Assembly: GCA_947594425.1 (NCBI GenBank)
Contig: CANQED010000008.1
Coordinates: 1 to 64,000 of the forward strand
DNA: 64,000 nt
DNA from: an uncultured Ruminiclostridium sp.
GTDB lineage: Bacteria; Bacillota; Clostridia; Oscillospirales; Ruminococcaceae
Reading direction: 5' to 3'
Shown here in pieces: positions 35,541 to 44,019 of this stretch. The translations under genes were made by a program, and so were the position numbers. Below the pieces are notes generated by a model, which worked only from the letters and a program-made list of their open reading frames with translations, had not been told where the DNA came from and searched no databases. Each line of letters begins with the position of its first letter. Position 1 is the stretch's first letter.

Positions 35541-36899
35541 ATGATACTGAAACGAAAAATCTATGACAAGCTGTTAACTCTGAAAAACGAGCTCAACGGC
35601 AGAAAAGCCTTTCTGATAGAGGGAGCAAGACGTATCGGAAAGTCAACGATATGTGAGGAATTCGGCAAAAACGAGTATAAAAGCTATATCCTCATAGATT
35701 TCACTAAGTGTCCCATTGAAGTAAAGGACTATTTTGTAAAGCATATGAACGACCTTGACACGTTCTTCATGCTGTTGTCCGCCTACTATGGCGTGAAGCT
35801 GTATGAGCGTGAGTCGCTTATCATCTTTGACGAGGTGCAGATGTACCCTAAAGCGAGAGAGTGCGTTAAGTACCTCGTTGCAGACGGAAGATACGACTAT
35901 ATCGAAACAGGCTCGCTCATCTCGATAAAGGAGAACGTCAAGGATATCGTCATTCCCTCGGAAGAGCGTCACCTGAGTATGTATCCGCTGGATTTTGAGG
36001 AATTTTGCGACGCGCTGGGTGAAGAGCAAATATGCGGTTATATCCGTAAGTGCTTTGCCGACAGAACCCCTCTTGAAAACGGGCTGCACCAAAAAGCAAT
36101 GCTTTTGTTCAAGCAGTATATGCTTGTGGGCGGTATGCCGCAGAGCGTGCTCGCATTTATAGAAAGCCGCAAGGATTACGACAAGGCCGACATTGACAAG
36201 CGCGATATCCTTTCACTGTACCGAAGCGACATTATGAAGATAGACGCAAGATATAGAAGTAAAGTTCTCACTATATTCGATCAAATACCGGGCTTGCTCT
36301 CTCAGCACGAAAAACGTGTAGTTTTCAAAGATGTTTCGGCAGGCAGCAAAGCTGAGCAGTATGAGGAGACTTTCTTCTGGCTGTCAGATTCAATGATCAC
36401 TAACGAGTGCTTTCTTTGCAATGATCCTAATGTGGGGCTGTCTATCAACGAGAACAGAGCGTATGTAAAGTGCTATCTCGGTGACACGGGACTGCTCGTC
36501 AGCCACGCCTTTGATGAAAACGAGCTGCTTGAAGACGAGGTCTACAAGCAGATACTCTGCGACAAACTGAACATGAACGAGGGCATGCTCTATGAGAATG
36601 CTATCGCTCAGATGCTCACCGCAAACGGGCATAAGCTGTACTTCTACACACATTACAACCCCGAGAAGCACCGCAATGATATTGAGATCGACTTTCTGAT
36701 ATCAAACAACAGCAAGCTGAAATACAAGATGTTTCCGATAGAGGTCAAGTCGGGCAATAAATATTCAATAGAGTCGCTCAAACGCTTTAAGGAGAAATAT
36801 AAAGCCCGTATAGGTGAGTGCTATGTGATACACCCGCGCAACCTCAGCTTTAAAGAGGACATCCTCTGCATACCTCCCTATATGACGATATGTCTATAA
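35541..36899 (+). CDS. AAA+ ATPase with DUF4143 nuclease-like C-terminus
   Basis: 452 residues from ATG at 35541 (GAGG eight bases upstream; a GTG frame begins 18 bases earlier). The N-terminal AAA_14 domain has Walker A EGARRIGKST (about 27-36) and Walker B SLIIFDEVQ, then a sensor-like YIETGSL. The C-terminal DUF4143 region ends with a PD-(D/E)XK-like core: ND-IEIDFLI (Asp) and FPIEVKSG (Glu, Lys). Such proteins are very common in Bacteroidetes, Clostridia and archaea and often occur in many copies. Their function is unproven; DNA binding or cleavage is inferred. The stop codon lies inside the inverted-repeat element that begins at 36897. GC and codon use are intermediate, compatible with transfer. 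Confidence 0.85.
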   Translation: MILKRKIYDKLLTLKNELNGRKAFLIEGARRIGKSTICEEFGKNEYKSYILIDFTKCPIEVKDYFVKHMNDLDTFFMLLSAYYGVKLYERESLIIFDEVQMYPKARECVKYLVADGRYDYIETGSLISIKENVKDIVIPSEERHLSMYPLDFEEFCDALGEEQICGYIRKCFADRTPLENGLHQKAMLLFKQYMLVGGMPQSVLAFIESRKDYDKADIDKRDILSLYRSDIMKIDARYRSKVLTIFDQIPGLLSQHEKRVVFKDVSAGSKAEQYEETFFWLSDSMITNECFLCNDPNVGLSINENRAYVKCYLGDTGLLVSHAFDENELLEDEVYKQILCDKLNMNEGMLYENAIAQMLTANGHKLYFYTHYNPEKHRNDIEIDFLISNNSKLKYKMFPIEVKSGNKYSIESLKRFKEKYKARIGECYVIHPRNLSFKEDILCIPPYMTICL

Positions 36900-37176
36900 G
36901 CATACGGGAGCCGAACCCGAGCCGCCCCACGACGATGCCTTTGGGCGCTTTTCGCCCCTTTCGTCTTGACAGGCGTCAGCCTGCCTGCGCCTCAAGTGAC
37001 AAAAATCACCTCAAATTCATTCGCCGTGGGGTGCGCAGCAGTTTTTACGGAGCAGATTTTCGTCCAGACGAGGAGACCGAACGAAGGCATACTGTATGTA
37101 TGTCGAGCGAGGTTGACGAAGTATGGACGGAAAGATGCCCGTAAAAACCGGCTTGGGTTCGACTCCCGCATGCTTA
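36897..37176. mobile_element. 280-bp non-coding element bounded by 27-base inverted repeats with tRNA T-arm-like ends
   Basis: Ends 36897-36923 and 37150-37176 are inverted repeats at 24 of 27 positions. They contain GGGTTCG-A/G-CTCCCG, which looks like a tRNA T-arm, followed by ATGCTTA; no matching tRNA 5' part exists. Inside are hairpins GGGCG/CGCCC and CAGGC-GTCA-GCCTG, and a long imperfect stem joining 37042-37066 with 37124-37147 (TTTTTACGG/CCGTAAAAA ends). It has no transposase and no believable gene. It could be a MITE-like element, a structured RNA, or a phage attachment remnant. Confidence 0.6.
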
Positions 37177-37211
37177 AAAAACCGCCGTCCGGGACTAACC
37201 CGAACGGCGGT
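37175..37211 (-). terminator. Terminator at the end of the prophage late operon
   Basis: Minus strand ACCGCCGT (37204-37211) pairs perfectly with ACGGCGGT (37181-37188), with an inner CGGG/CCCG pair, followed by TTTTTT at 37176-37181. It lies about 260 bases after the endolysin stop and would stop leftward phage transcription entering the host DNA. Confidence 0.8.
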
Positions 37212-37472
37212 CAATAATTATTGTGATCGTCTTGTCACCCGCATAGAATTTAGGGTGACAAATCGGTATTTCGGATATAAGCTGATGAGGTGTAATTTTC
37301 CGAAACACCGAAAATAAGGCATTCTAACCTTACTTATTAGCTTCTTCAACAGAGACTGCGGCACCCGATATAAAGCCATATCGCATATGATAATGTAGGA
37401 ATAGTGTAGGAATGAACGACCCATTTTGAAGTCTTATCGATGTTTGTTTATTCTATATAAAACTAATGCGTG
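37212..37472. other. Non-coding stretch at the left prophage border
   Basis: No gene seen. Bases 37232-37240 and 37253-37261 form a perfect 9-bp hairpin (TTGTCACCC/GGGTGACAA). Near 37397-37414 there is a short direct repeat (TGTAGGAATA, TGTAGGAATG). The host/phage junction (att core) should be within 36.9-37.47 kb but cannot be fixed without the other end. Confidence 0.5.
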
Positions 37473-38417
37473 TCAAGCAAGATATAAATCCTCTGCCCTC
37501 ATTCCGGCAGTGACCTGCCCGTCAATTCCTATAACAATATAATCTTTAGAAGCGGACGTTCCAACTTGCTGAACATCGAACACCGCACCATATACCCAAT
37601 TTGCAAGGCGTGTGCCTGAAAACGTCATTGCGCCATCACGCACTCGCACCTTGTCTCCGACCTTTAACGATACTGGTTCTACAGGATCGGGTTTATCAGG
37701 CGTCGGATTTACCGTTGCGGTTTTAACTTCCGTTTTGCAGTCGGCGACAAGCACCCATCCCGTGCAATCCGAGCAGCCCTTAGGGGTGGTTATCCTTATA
37801 CGTCCGTTAATAATACCATCACTGTGTATGTAATATATACCTGTGATGGTATTAGATTTCTTGCTCGCAGTCGAGGACACATACAGCGGCGCTTTGGTAA
37901 TCTGCACTTTGTCGCCCTTGCGCAGATCAGGATATACAGGCTTGTCCTTATCGGTAAGCGGCTGCTTACTATTGTTTGTGCCGAAGTCTTTCTCTCCATT
38001 GAGATATGGAAGCGGGTCGGTATATTCACCGTTTACGTTGACGTCGAAATGCAAGTGCTTACCATAGCTGTCACCGGTATCACCCATAATGCCTATCTTA
38101 TCTCCTGCTTTAACCGATTTACCGACCGATACACACACGCTGCCTGTAGCAAGGTGCAGATAGCGGGTATAGGTACCGTTGTGGTGGCGAATGCGGACAT
38201 AGTTGCCCGCAGTGTTATAATTGTGATCCATACCGATAACGTCATTGCGGCAACTGTCCACAACGCCATCCGCGACAGCGACAATAACACATTTTCCTGA
38301 GCTGTCGATAAAATCCATACCGTTATGGGTTTTATAGTTAGGATTTCTCGTCTTAAAGTCAGCAGTCAATTGCTCTGCCTTGCTCGCAAACACGTGGTTC
38401 TTATAACTGTTCGTCAT
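37473..38417 (-). CDS. Phage endolysin, M23 metallopeptidase with SH3-like domains
   Basis: About 314 residues from Met at 38417 (GAGGAGG upstream; overlaps the holin end). An N-terminal M23 (lysostaphin-like) zinc endopeptidase has HNGMDF (zinc ligands His and Asp), YLHLATGS and GKHLHFDV (HxH), complete for catalysis. It should cut peptide cross-bridges of peptidoglycan. After about residue 160, two SH3-like wall-binding modules follow (LRKGDKVQITKAPLYV and LKVGDKVRVRDGA), joined by a Pro/Asp-rich linker. No signal peptide is present, as expected with a holin. Confidence 0.9.
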   Translation of the reverse strand: MTNSYKNHVFASKAEQLTADFKTRNPNYKTHNGMDFIDSSGKCVIVAVADGVVDSCRNDVIGMDHNYNTAGNYVRIRHHNGTYTRYLHLATGSVCVSVGKSVKAGDKIGIMGDTGDSYGKHLHFDVNVNGEYTDPLPYLNGEKDFGTNNSKQPLTDKDKPVYPDLRKGDKVQITKAPLYVSSTASKKSNTITGIYYIHSDGIINGRIRITTPKGCSDCTGWVLVADCKTEVKTATVNPTPDKPDPVEPVSLKVGDKVRVRDGAMTFSGTRLANWVYGAVFDVQQVGTSASKDYIVIGIDGQVTAGMRAEDLYLA

Positions 38418-38631
38418 CTTTTTTATCCTCCTCAATTACAGCGTTTGCAGCATCTGTAAATCCTTCCGCAAGCGTATACGCTACAACTGCCGCTGCGGTC
38501 ATTACTGCACCTGACACGGTGTTTGCTATGTTTTTATCACCGCTTATGATAACGATAATTCCCGTTATCATTCCGGCAACAGACATCCACCATTTGCGGC
38601 TTGTCAGCTTTCTTCTCCAGTCAATTTTCAT
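38401..38631 (-). CDS. Phage holin (phi-LC3-like)
   Basis: 76 residues. A basic N-terminus (MKIDWRRKLTSRKWW) is followed by two predicted membrane helices (about 16-33 and 38-55) and an acidic tail (EEDKKDDEQL). This is the layout of class II holins that open the membrane for the endolysin. It overlaps the endolysin start by 17 bases and follows the next membrane protein gene by two bases. Confidence 0.88.
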   Translation of the reverse strand: MKIDWRRKLTSRKWWMSVAGMITGIIVIISGDKNIANTVSGAVMTAAAVVAYTLAEGFTDAANAVIEEDKKDDEQL

Positions 38632-38633
38632 AA

Positions 38634-38969
38634 TTATTCCTCCTTTTCATTTTTATCTTCAGGCGGGTCATTTGGCAGCGACATCGTTTTATTAAACAAA
38701 CTTGTCGCAATATCATTTCCGCCTAATGCGTGATAGCTGTCGTATTCGCGCTTTAACGCTTCTTTTGCATACAACGGACAATATTGCTTTTCGTCATATT
38801 TTTCATATTGTCTGATGATTTCAGCGCGTAAAAGCGATTGCAGTCCGAGTTCTACGGCATTTTGCTTTTTTATTCCAAGCCTTATCCTTGATACTACCAT
38901 TCCTAAAAACGACACTACTCCGCCGCAAAGAAACGGTATCAACCATTTAATGAATTGCTCCAGCCACAT
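38634..38969 (-). CDS. Phage membrane protein next to the holin
   Basis: 111 residues. One N-terminal hydrophobic helix (about 8-27, WLIPFLCGGVVSFLGMVV), then a soluble helical part with the conserved-looking segments LQSLLRAEIIRQYEKY and CPLYAKEALKREYDSYHALGGND. Proteins of this pattern commonly precede holins in clostridial phages (my recollection). An accessory lysis or anti-holin role is inferred from position only. Confidence 0.7.
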   Translation of the reverse strand: MWLEQFIKWLIPFLCGGVVSFLGMVVSRIRLGIKKQNAVELGLQSLLRAEIIRQYEKYDEKQYCPLYAKEALKREYDSYHALGGNDIATSLFNKTMSLPNDPPEDKNEKEE

Positions 38970-38977
38970 AATATCAC

Positions 38978-39889
38978 CTATATAATGACCAAAGTCGGAG
39001 AAATAGTTCCGGGTCTGTTAACTGTATCGTTTCCGTTCCCGTCCCCTTTTTGTACTTCTCCGGTTGAATATCTAACCAAATATGGATTGGATGCGTTCAT
39101 TACGCCTTGGTCAGTCACAGGAGTGCGCAAAAAGTAAAAAGTCGATATACTTTTCTTTTTTCTTTTATCGTTATTTTTCATCGATGCGCTTTCACCATTT
39201 ATATAATATGGATACGCCTCGCCCTCCGATATTCCGTTTTCAGCTCCCGCATATACTTCGGATTTAGAAAGGATAAAAACTTTGTCTTCTGTTTGTTCGC
39301 TGCCACCACCGTCGTAAGGACCTAATGCTGTGATCTTTTTAACAGACCCGATAATGCTTTTAAGGTCATTATCAAGGCCGTATAAAAAGCCGTCGTTGGT
39401 GTTCGCATACGATGGGGCTACGTCTGTATCAGTCTGAGGAGAAAACCATTCGCCCATGGGTTTATCAGAATTAAGCCATTGCCTTATGTTGGAAGTTTTC
39501 CAAACATTTGAACCATATGTACGGCGATTAGCTACTTCGTTGCTTGGCTCAGCAGCGTCAAACGCTAAAGAAACATTAAGACAATCGTGCAGCCCTAATG
39601 TCATACTATGGGTATATTGAGTCTCAGAAGGCGTATCGTGATCTAATCCGATGACGTCCCAAACTAACTCGCCGAAACGATTATGATTACATTTCAGCTG
39701 GTCACCTATATGGAACGCCGTTGTGTGCAACCCCATACGGACAAGTTGCTGCACTACAGGCCAAGCATATAAATCAAACGGTGGGTGCGCCGCTCCCATT
39801 TGAGTAGCTATTGACCTTAATAGTGAATTCATCATATCCATTTTTTCAATGAACGTTTGCTCGGACAACAAGTTTAGTATATTCTCCAT
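38978..39889 (-). CDS. Tail-tip or receptor-binding protein with DUF6273-like domain
   Basis: 303 residues. A short helical N-terminus (about 1-40) may attach to the baseplate. From about 60 it resembles DUF6273: VWDVIGLDHD, YGSNVWKTSNIRQWLNS, KVFILSKSEVYA, TFYFLRTP and the end RPGTISPTLVII. This is a C-type-lectin-like fold found in phage tail proteins and surface proteins. Position after BppU and before the lysis genes fits a host-recognition role, which is inference. No reverse transcriptase or template repeat for diversification is visible in the window. Confidence 0.65.
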   Translation of the reverse strand: MENILNLLSEQTFIEKMDMMNSLLRSIATQMGAAHPPFDLYAWPVVQQLVRMGLHTTAFHIGDQLKCNHNRFGELVWDVIGLDHDTPSETQYTHSMTLGLHDCLNVSLAFDAAEPSNEVANRRTYGSNVWKTSNIRQWLNSDKPMGEWFSPQTDTDVAPSYANTNDGFLYGLDNDLKSIIGSVKKITALGPYDGGGSEQTEDKVFILSKSEVYAGAENGISEGEAYPYYINGESASMKNNDKRKKKSISTFYFLRTPVTDQGVMNASNPYLVRYSTGEVQKGDGNGNDTVNRPGTISPTLVII

Positions 39890-39891
39890 TT

Positions 39892-40554
39892 CTATCCCTC
39901 CGTTGCAGTATCCGCTTCGTAATATATGACCGGTTTGCCACCCACCAGCCGCAATTTAACCAGATAATTAATACCGTCATCAACGTCACTTACAATAAAA
40001 CCTTTGACTTTTTCTCCGACAAGGTCTACAACACCTCGTGCAACTTCAGCCGCTGCTTTGGCGTCATTAGCAGCGTTATCAGCTTTGGTCGAAGCCGCAT
40101 TAGCCGCATCAGCAGCCTCTTTAGTTTCTGCCTCGACCTTTTCAACTTTGCTAAGCACATCAACAAGAAGCTTAAATTCGTCGGTGCTTTCTGCCGTGTT
40201 CGCAGAAATCGGCGCTTTCTCTACTTTTATGTAAAAAGTAGCGGTTGAAAGCACAGTGTTACCTTTTACGACTGAAATATCAGCTTTAACAATTCCGGCT
40301 ACAGCAAGTACCTGAGACGATAAAACAGCAGTCAACGTCCCATCCGAATTGATGGTAGCGGAATTTAAAACACTTTTCCCATCAGGCTTTAAACACCGAA
40401 AAGTAGCTGTTGCTCCGCTTTCAGGCTTTATTACAGTCCCGTTGCAAAGCATAGTTATCTTTAACGTTCTTGAAGCATTATCCGATTGCTTCGCATAAGT
40501 GCAGAAATATGTATCTGTAACGGTATCAAGCGAAATATTTTGAACAACATTCAT
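39892..40554 (-). CDS. BppU-like baseplate upper protein
   Basis: 220 residues. The N-terminal ~115 residues (QNISLDTVTDTYFCTYAKQSDN, ATFRCLKPDGKSV) match the BppU N-terminal fold of lactococcal-type baseplates. An Ala-rich coiled coil (about 130-175, ETKEAADAANAASTKAD) and a small C-terminal domain follow. It probably links the tail tip to the receptor-binding protein encoded next. Start overlaps neither neighbour by more than four bases. Confidence 0.8.
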   Translation of the reverse strand: MNVVQNISLDTVTDTYFCTYAKQSDNASRTLKITMLCNGTVIKPESGATATFRCLKPDGKSVLNSATINSDGTLTAVLSSQVLAVAGIVKADISVVKGNTVLSTATFYIKVEKAPISANTAESTDEFKLLVDVLSKVEKVEAETKEAADAANAASTKADNAANDAKAAAEVARGVVDLVGEKVKGFIVSDVDDGINYLVKLRLVGGKPVIYYEADTATEG

Positions 40555-40781
40555 CTGATTTCCTCGCCTTCTTTTTTCTTGTCAGTTGCCGATTGATTAT
40601 TCATAATACGAAAATCGGTAAGCATTTCAAGAGATTTTTGGTTTCTTATTGAAGCGAGAATATCAAGCAACGCTACTTCCAATAAGTAAGCCGGCAAACC
40701 GGAATCTGCTATTATTTCATTAAAAGCGGCATTTAATTTTTGCCTTGCCTGCTCTATTTGAAGACTTAATGGTTGTCTCAT
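40551..40781 (-). CDS. Small phage tail-region protein
   Basis: 76 residues, helical and soluble, with no family recognised. It reads as a short helix bundle (LQIEQARQKLNAAFNEII, PAYLLEVALLDILASI) with a charged tail. Four-base overlaps with both Tal (upstream) and BppU (downstream) show tight co-translation, so it is probably a small structural or assembly part of the tail tip. Confidence 0.7.
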   Translation of the reverse strand: MRQPLSLQIEQARQKLNAAFNEIIADSGLPAYLLEVALLDILASIRNQKSLEMLTDFRIMNNQSATDKKKEGEEIR

Positions 40782-43318
40782 AAAATGTTCTCCTTTCTGT
40801 TAACCGGAATATAAATCGGTTCAGCTTTAACTTCTATTGGTTTTATACTCTGCTTAACCGAATTACGCGAGGCAAATTCTCTTTTTTCAACGTCCGAATA
40901 TGGGTCTATCCATTCTTTATAGACGTTTTTCCTGCTTATAGCATTGACCATCTTAGTAGATAATATTGCCGCTGACAGTTCCTGCACAGCCTTAATGATA
41001 TACGGTATAAGCTTATCTGATTTAATCGATAGTCTACCCGTCTGCCTGTTTTCGTGAACCATTTCAGGTAATATGTCTTTAAGCTGTTGTGCCACAATTC
41101 CGACATCGCAATGTTCATTTGATTCTATCCAGTCGAAAGACATAAGCTGTATATTATTCAAAATATCAAGCGCTTTTATAGACGTCGGCATAATGTTTTC
41201 TTTAAGGCGCGCATCAGACTGATTAAGGATCGAATAATTATGGAGGTCTATATTATTGTAGCAATCAACACGCGTTTCAGACGTATTTCCAAATATCAGA
41301 GCCTCTTTAGTTATTCTTACGCTTGTACCGTCTCCGTTAAGTGTAAGAGCATTTCCTTGTGACATCAAACCGCCCGAGCCGTCTGTATAGCTTACAGATT
41401 TAACGTTATCGTTTATATATAAATATCCGCCACAGTACGTTTCGCAGCCAAAATGCAATCCTTTTTTATCCTTTTTATTGTCGTTGAAATATATCAATTT
41501 GGTTGTATATGATGATGCATCCTTGCTGTCCTTAGCAGCCCAACACATATAGTTTCCTTCATATTCAAGATCGAAAACTATTCCGCGAAACGAAGAATCA
41601 CCCGACCACTTATTTGTTCCAACTTTTCCAAGACGTGTTCCGCCGTTATAGTACCACGCGCCGGAAGAATTTAACTTCATAAGCAAATTATCATCGCCTC
41701 GCGCAACATCTTCGTATATGTTCAACGCACCGCCGCTAAATTCGATATAATTTGAAATGTTATTCCACGCTATGCGTACACTTTCAGCATTCTGTGTTAT
41801 TGCAGTGCTTATTTCATCGGAGCCTATCTTCTTTTTTACTTCCGCTCTTATCTCGTCGTTAGCAACATTCAAGTTTGCGAAAGCTGTATTGAGAGAATTT
41901 ACAAACTCTACAGAAAGCGACGAAGTTTTAACAGAGTCCGCTTTCAGTATCGCACCTGATAGTTCTCCCGCAGTTATAAAATCTGCTACGATGCTTCCAT
42001 CCTGCGTTATAGCGGTAGTATATGGACCGTTATAGCCACTTGACGAATAGCCGAGACCGCCTTTATTCCAACGCCATACGTTTGTAGCTGTTAAAATATC
42101 ATCAGTGTCCATTATTAGTATCTCGTCGGGATATTCTCCGCCCGAACTGCTGCGTATTACAACATATCCGCCGAGCCCGCCGGTGATCAGCTTTGTCGCA
42201 TTATCTATCGCTTTTTCCATAAAAGAACGCGACGGAGCTTTTTTTATGGAGCTTTCTTGATTAGCAATAGTAGCCGCAAGAGTTGATCTGGCGTCACCAA
42301 TTTCTATTTCGTCATACCTTCCCGTCAAAACATTGTAGGTGGTACTTATACATTTTGCTGTTGCCTTTACATTAAGCTGTGGATATTCAACCGTTACTGT
42401 ATCACATAGCCTAACGTCCTGAAGAGGCGCAAATTTTTCATACTCTCCTGATTGCGAAAGCTCAGCAAAAGACACCGTTAAAGAAACTTTGGGTTCTCCA
42501 ATTTTAACGTTCTTCATATATGATACGGCTTTTTGTCTGAGCATATCTTCTGTGGGCTTTTCTTCCCATTCGTCTGAGAGATTAAGAGGAAGAATATGTT
42601 GAAAGTTATAATTTCCCTCAGCTTTTACTATTTTTTCGACAAGTTCCATTAAACCTTCAGTATCCGAATACCAGTATGGATACACGCCGGTATAAAGCGA
42701 ATCGCAGCTTTCTTCCTGCTCTAAATCGAGAAGATTTTTGCCATATCTGATGGTTGCCCCTCTGTTTGTTCCTCGATTTTCGTGTAATTTTACCGAGAAA
42801 TTATCAAATTCGTATTCTCCACCGTATATATCAAGAATAGACCCTTCATTCCCGCCTAAAAGCGAACGTATACTGGATGGGAAACTATTTGTAAACTCGG
42901 CAGCCGTTGTTTTATAAGTTGTAAAATCGAACGGGCAATCTTTTAATACCGAGTGGCTCTTTATCTGTAGAAAAGCGTCTGTCACTGATGATGCTGAAAA
43001 TGGAGATGCCGGATAACCTGATAAATCATAACTTATATGGTTTGCTCTTATTGTGACCAATCCGTTAATAGGTTTACTAATTGAATAAATACGAAAAGCT
43101 TGCATACCGGAATATTTATTTGCAGGCGCAACTATTATTTTTCTTAAACAAATGTCGTTGTATCGTTTCCCATTTATAGGGTAAGTCATCTCAAGTTCAA
43201 AAGAGCCGTTCCTTTCTTCTTTGACAACGCAGCGAGAAGCATCGGGAAGCCCTCCAAGTCCGTTTGAAGAGAAAGACGTGCTTGCGCTATCAAACAGCTT
43301 TATCAAAGTATCCACCAT
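40778..43318 (-). CDS. Tail-associated (Tal) protein with C-terminal S74 intramolecular chaperone
   Basis: 846 residues. Residues about 1-370 match the prophage tail/endopeptidase N-domain that forms the tail-tip hub (TLIKLFDSAS, NGSFELEMTYPINGKRYNDI, RANHISYDLSGYP). A beta-rich middle follows (about 380-700). The C-terminal ~120 residues are a Peptidase_S74 chaperone: SDARLKENI, IVAQQLKDILPEMV, LIPYIIKAVQEL. In fibres this domain trimerises the shaft and cuts itself off at the Ser of the SDxRLK motif. About 60 residues after the chaperone are unusual. A hub and fibre in one chain is known in siphophages. Confidence 0.85.
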   Translation of the reverse strand: MVDTLIKLFDSASTSFSSNGLGGLPDASRCVVKEERNGSFELEMTYPINGKRYNDICLRKIIVAPANKYSGMQAFRIYSISKPINGLVTIRANHISYDLSGYPASPFSASSVTDAFLQIKSHSVLKDCPFDFTTYKTTAAEFTNSFPSSIRSLLGGNEGSILDIYGGEYEFDNFSVKLHENRGTNRGATIRYGKNLLDLEQEESCDSLYTGVYPYWYSDTEGLMELVEKIVKAEGNYNFQHILPLNLSDEWEEKPTEDMLRQKAVSYMKNVKIGEPKVSLTVSFAELSQSGEYEKFAPLQDVRLCDTVTVEYPQLNVKATAKCISTTYNVLTGRYDEIEIGDARSTLAATIANQESSIKKAPSRSFMEKAIDNATKLITGGLGGYVVIRSSSGGEYPDEILIMDTDDILTATNVWRWNKGGLGYSSSGYNGPYTTAITQDGSIVADFITAGELSGAILKADSVKTSSLSVEFVNSLNTAFANLNVANDEIRAEVKKKIGSDEISTAITQNAESVRIAWNNISNYIEFSGGALNIYEDVARGDDNLLMKLNSSGAWYYNGGTRLGKVGTNKWSGDSSFRGIVFDLEYEGNYMCWAAKDSKDASSYTTKLIYFNDNKKDKKGLHFGCETYCGGYLYINDNVKSVSYTDGSGGLMSQGNALTLNGDGTSVRITKEALIFGNTSETRVDCYNNIDLHNYSILNQSDARLKENIMPTSIKALDILNNIQLMSFDWIESNEHCDVGIVAQQLKDILPEMVHENRQTGRLSIKSDKLIPYIIKAVQELSAAILSTKMVNAISRKNVYKEWIDPYSDVEKREFASRNSVKQSIKPIEVKAEPIYIPVNRKENIL

Positions 43319-44019
43319 TTAGGTATCACCTCCACGGACGTAATGCCTCCGGAAAACGATATGGAATTATCACCGGGTACAAGTTCCGGATAAAATCCAC
43401 TGCTTAACGTAACGGAGGCATTCATATTTTCCGTTCCTTTATAGCAATCTTGAATCTCACTATTTATAGTCAAATAATTGCTAATTCCTTTTAACGCTAC
43501 GGTGCACTTTCCTACACTAATTATGCCATCGCCACTGCCATACACGGTAATGATCGGAAGAGCTGTAAACATTGTCGAATTTACAATCTTTCCGTTTGTG
43601 ACGAATTTAATAGGGTCATCACCATATTTTATAAACCTCTGCGGCTTGCAATTAAAAACTATTGTTGTCCTACAGCCATGGTTCAATATGTTAGTAAAGT
43701 CAACAGATGATACGCAAGCGGCTAATCTGTAGTGTTCTCGATCATACGAATCCTCAAGGCGCAAATATCCATATCCTATATGAAGCCAATCAATTATCCT
43801 ATTTGACAATTCAGTGAATGATTCTTTCTCACAGCCTATAGATATCTGATACTCTCTATTAACGTTTAAGTACGAACCTTTATCGATAATTATGTCCCCG
43901 TTTCTTCCGGGAATATGAATTGTTTCATAATCTTTTTCCGGCATTTCATAATTAGGTGGATGCTCGACTTTTATACCGTAATAATCGGATGGTACGCCGT
44001 TATAAATTATTACGCCCAT
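43303..44019 (-). CDS. Distal tail protein (Dit)
   Basis: 238 residues. N-terminal pattern VIIYNGVPSDYYGIKVEHPP and HIPGRNGDIIID is typical of Dit/phage_tail_2 proteins, which form the hexameric ring between tail tube and tip. The C-terminal half is a galectin-like beta domain. It lies between tape measure (10-base overlap) and Tal (16-base overlap), the canonical siphophage order. Confidence 0.85.
   Translation of the reverse strand: MGVIIYNGVPSDYYGIKVEHPPNYEMPEKDYETIHIPGRNGDIIIDKGSYLNVNREYQISIGCEKESFTELSNRIIDWLHIGYGYLRLEDSYDREHYRLAACVSSVDFTNILNHGCRTTIVFNCKPQRFIKYGDDPIKFVTNGKIVNSTMFTALPIITVYGSGDGIISVGKCTVALKGISNYLTINSEIQDCYKGTENMNASVTLSSGFYPELVPGDNSISFSGGITSVEVIPKWWIL

Noticed and set aside
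37150..37176. tRNA gene suggested by GGGTTCGACTCCC
   Set aside because: No matching acceptor, D-arm or anticodon arm exists upstream on either strand. The motif is one arm of an inverted repeat instead.
36966..37217. Possible 83-residue plus-strand gene
   Set aside because: It runs across the structured inverted-repeat element and the terminator stem, with no ribosome site. The sequence is better explained by RNA/DNA structure.
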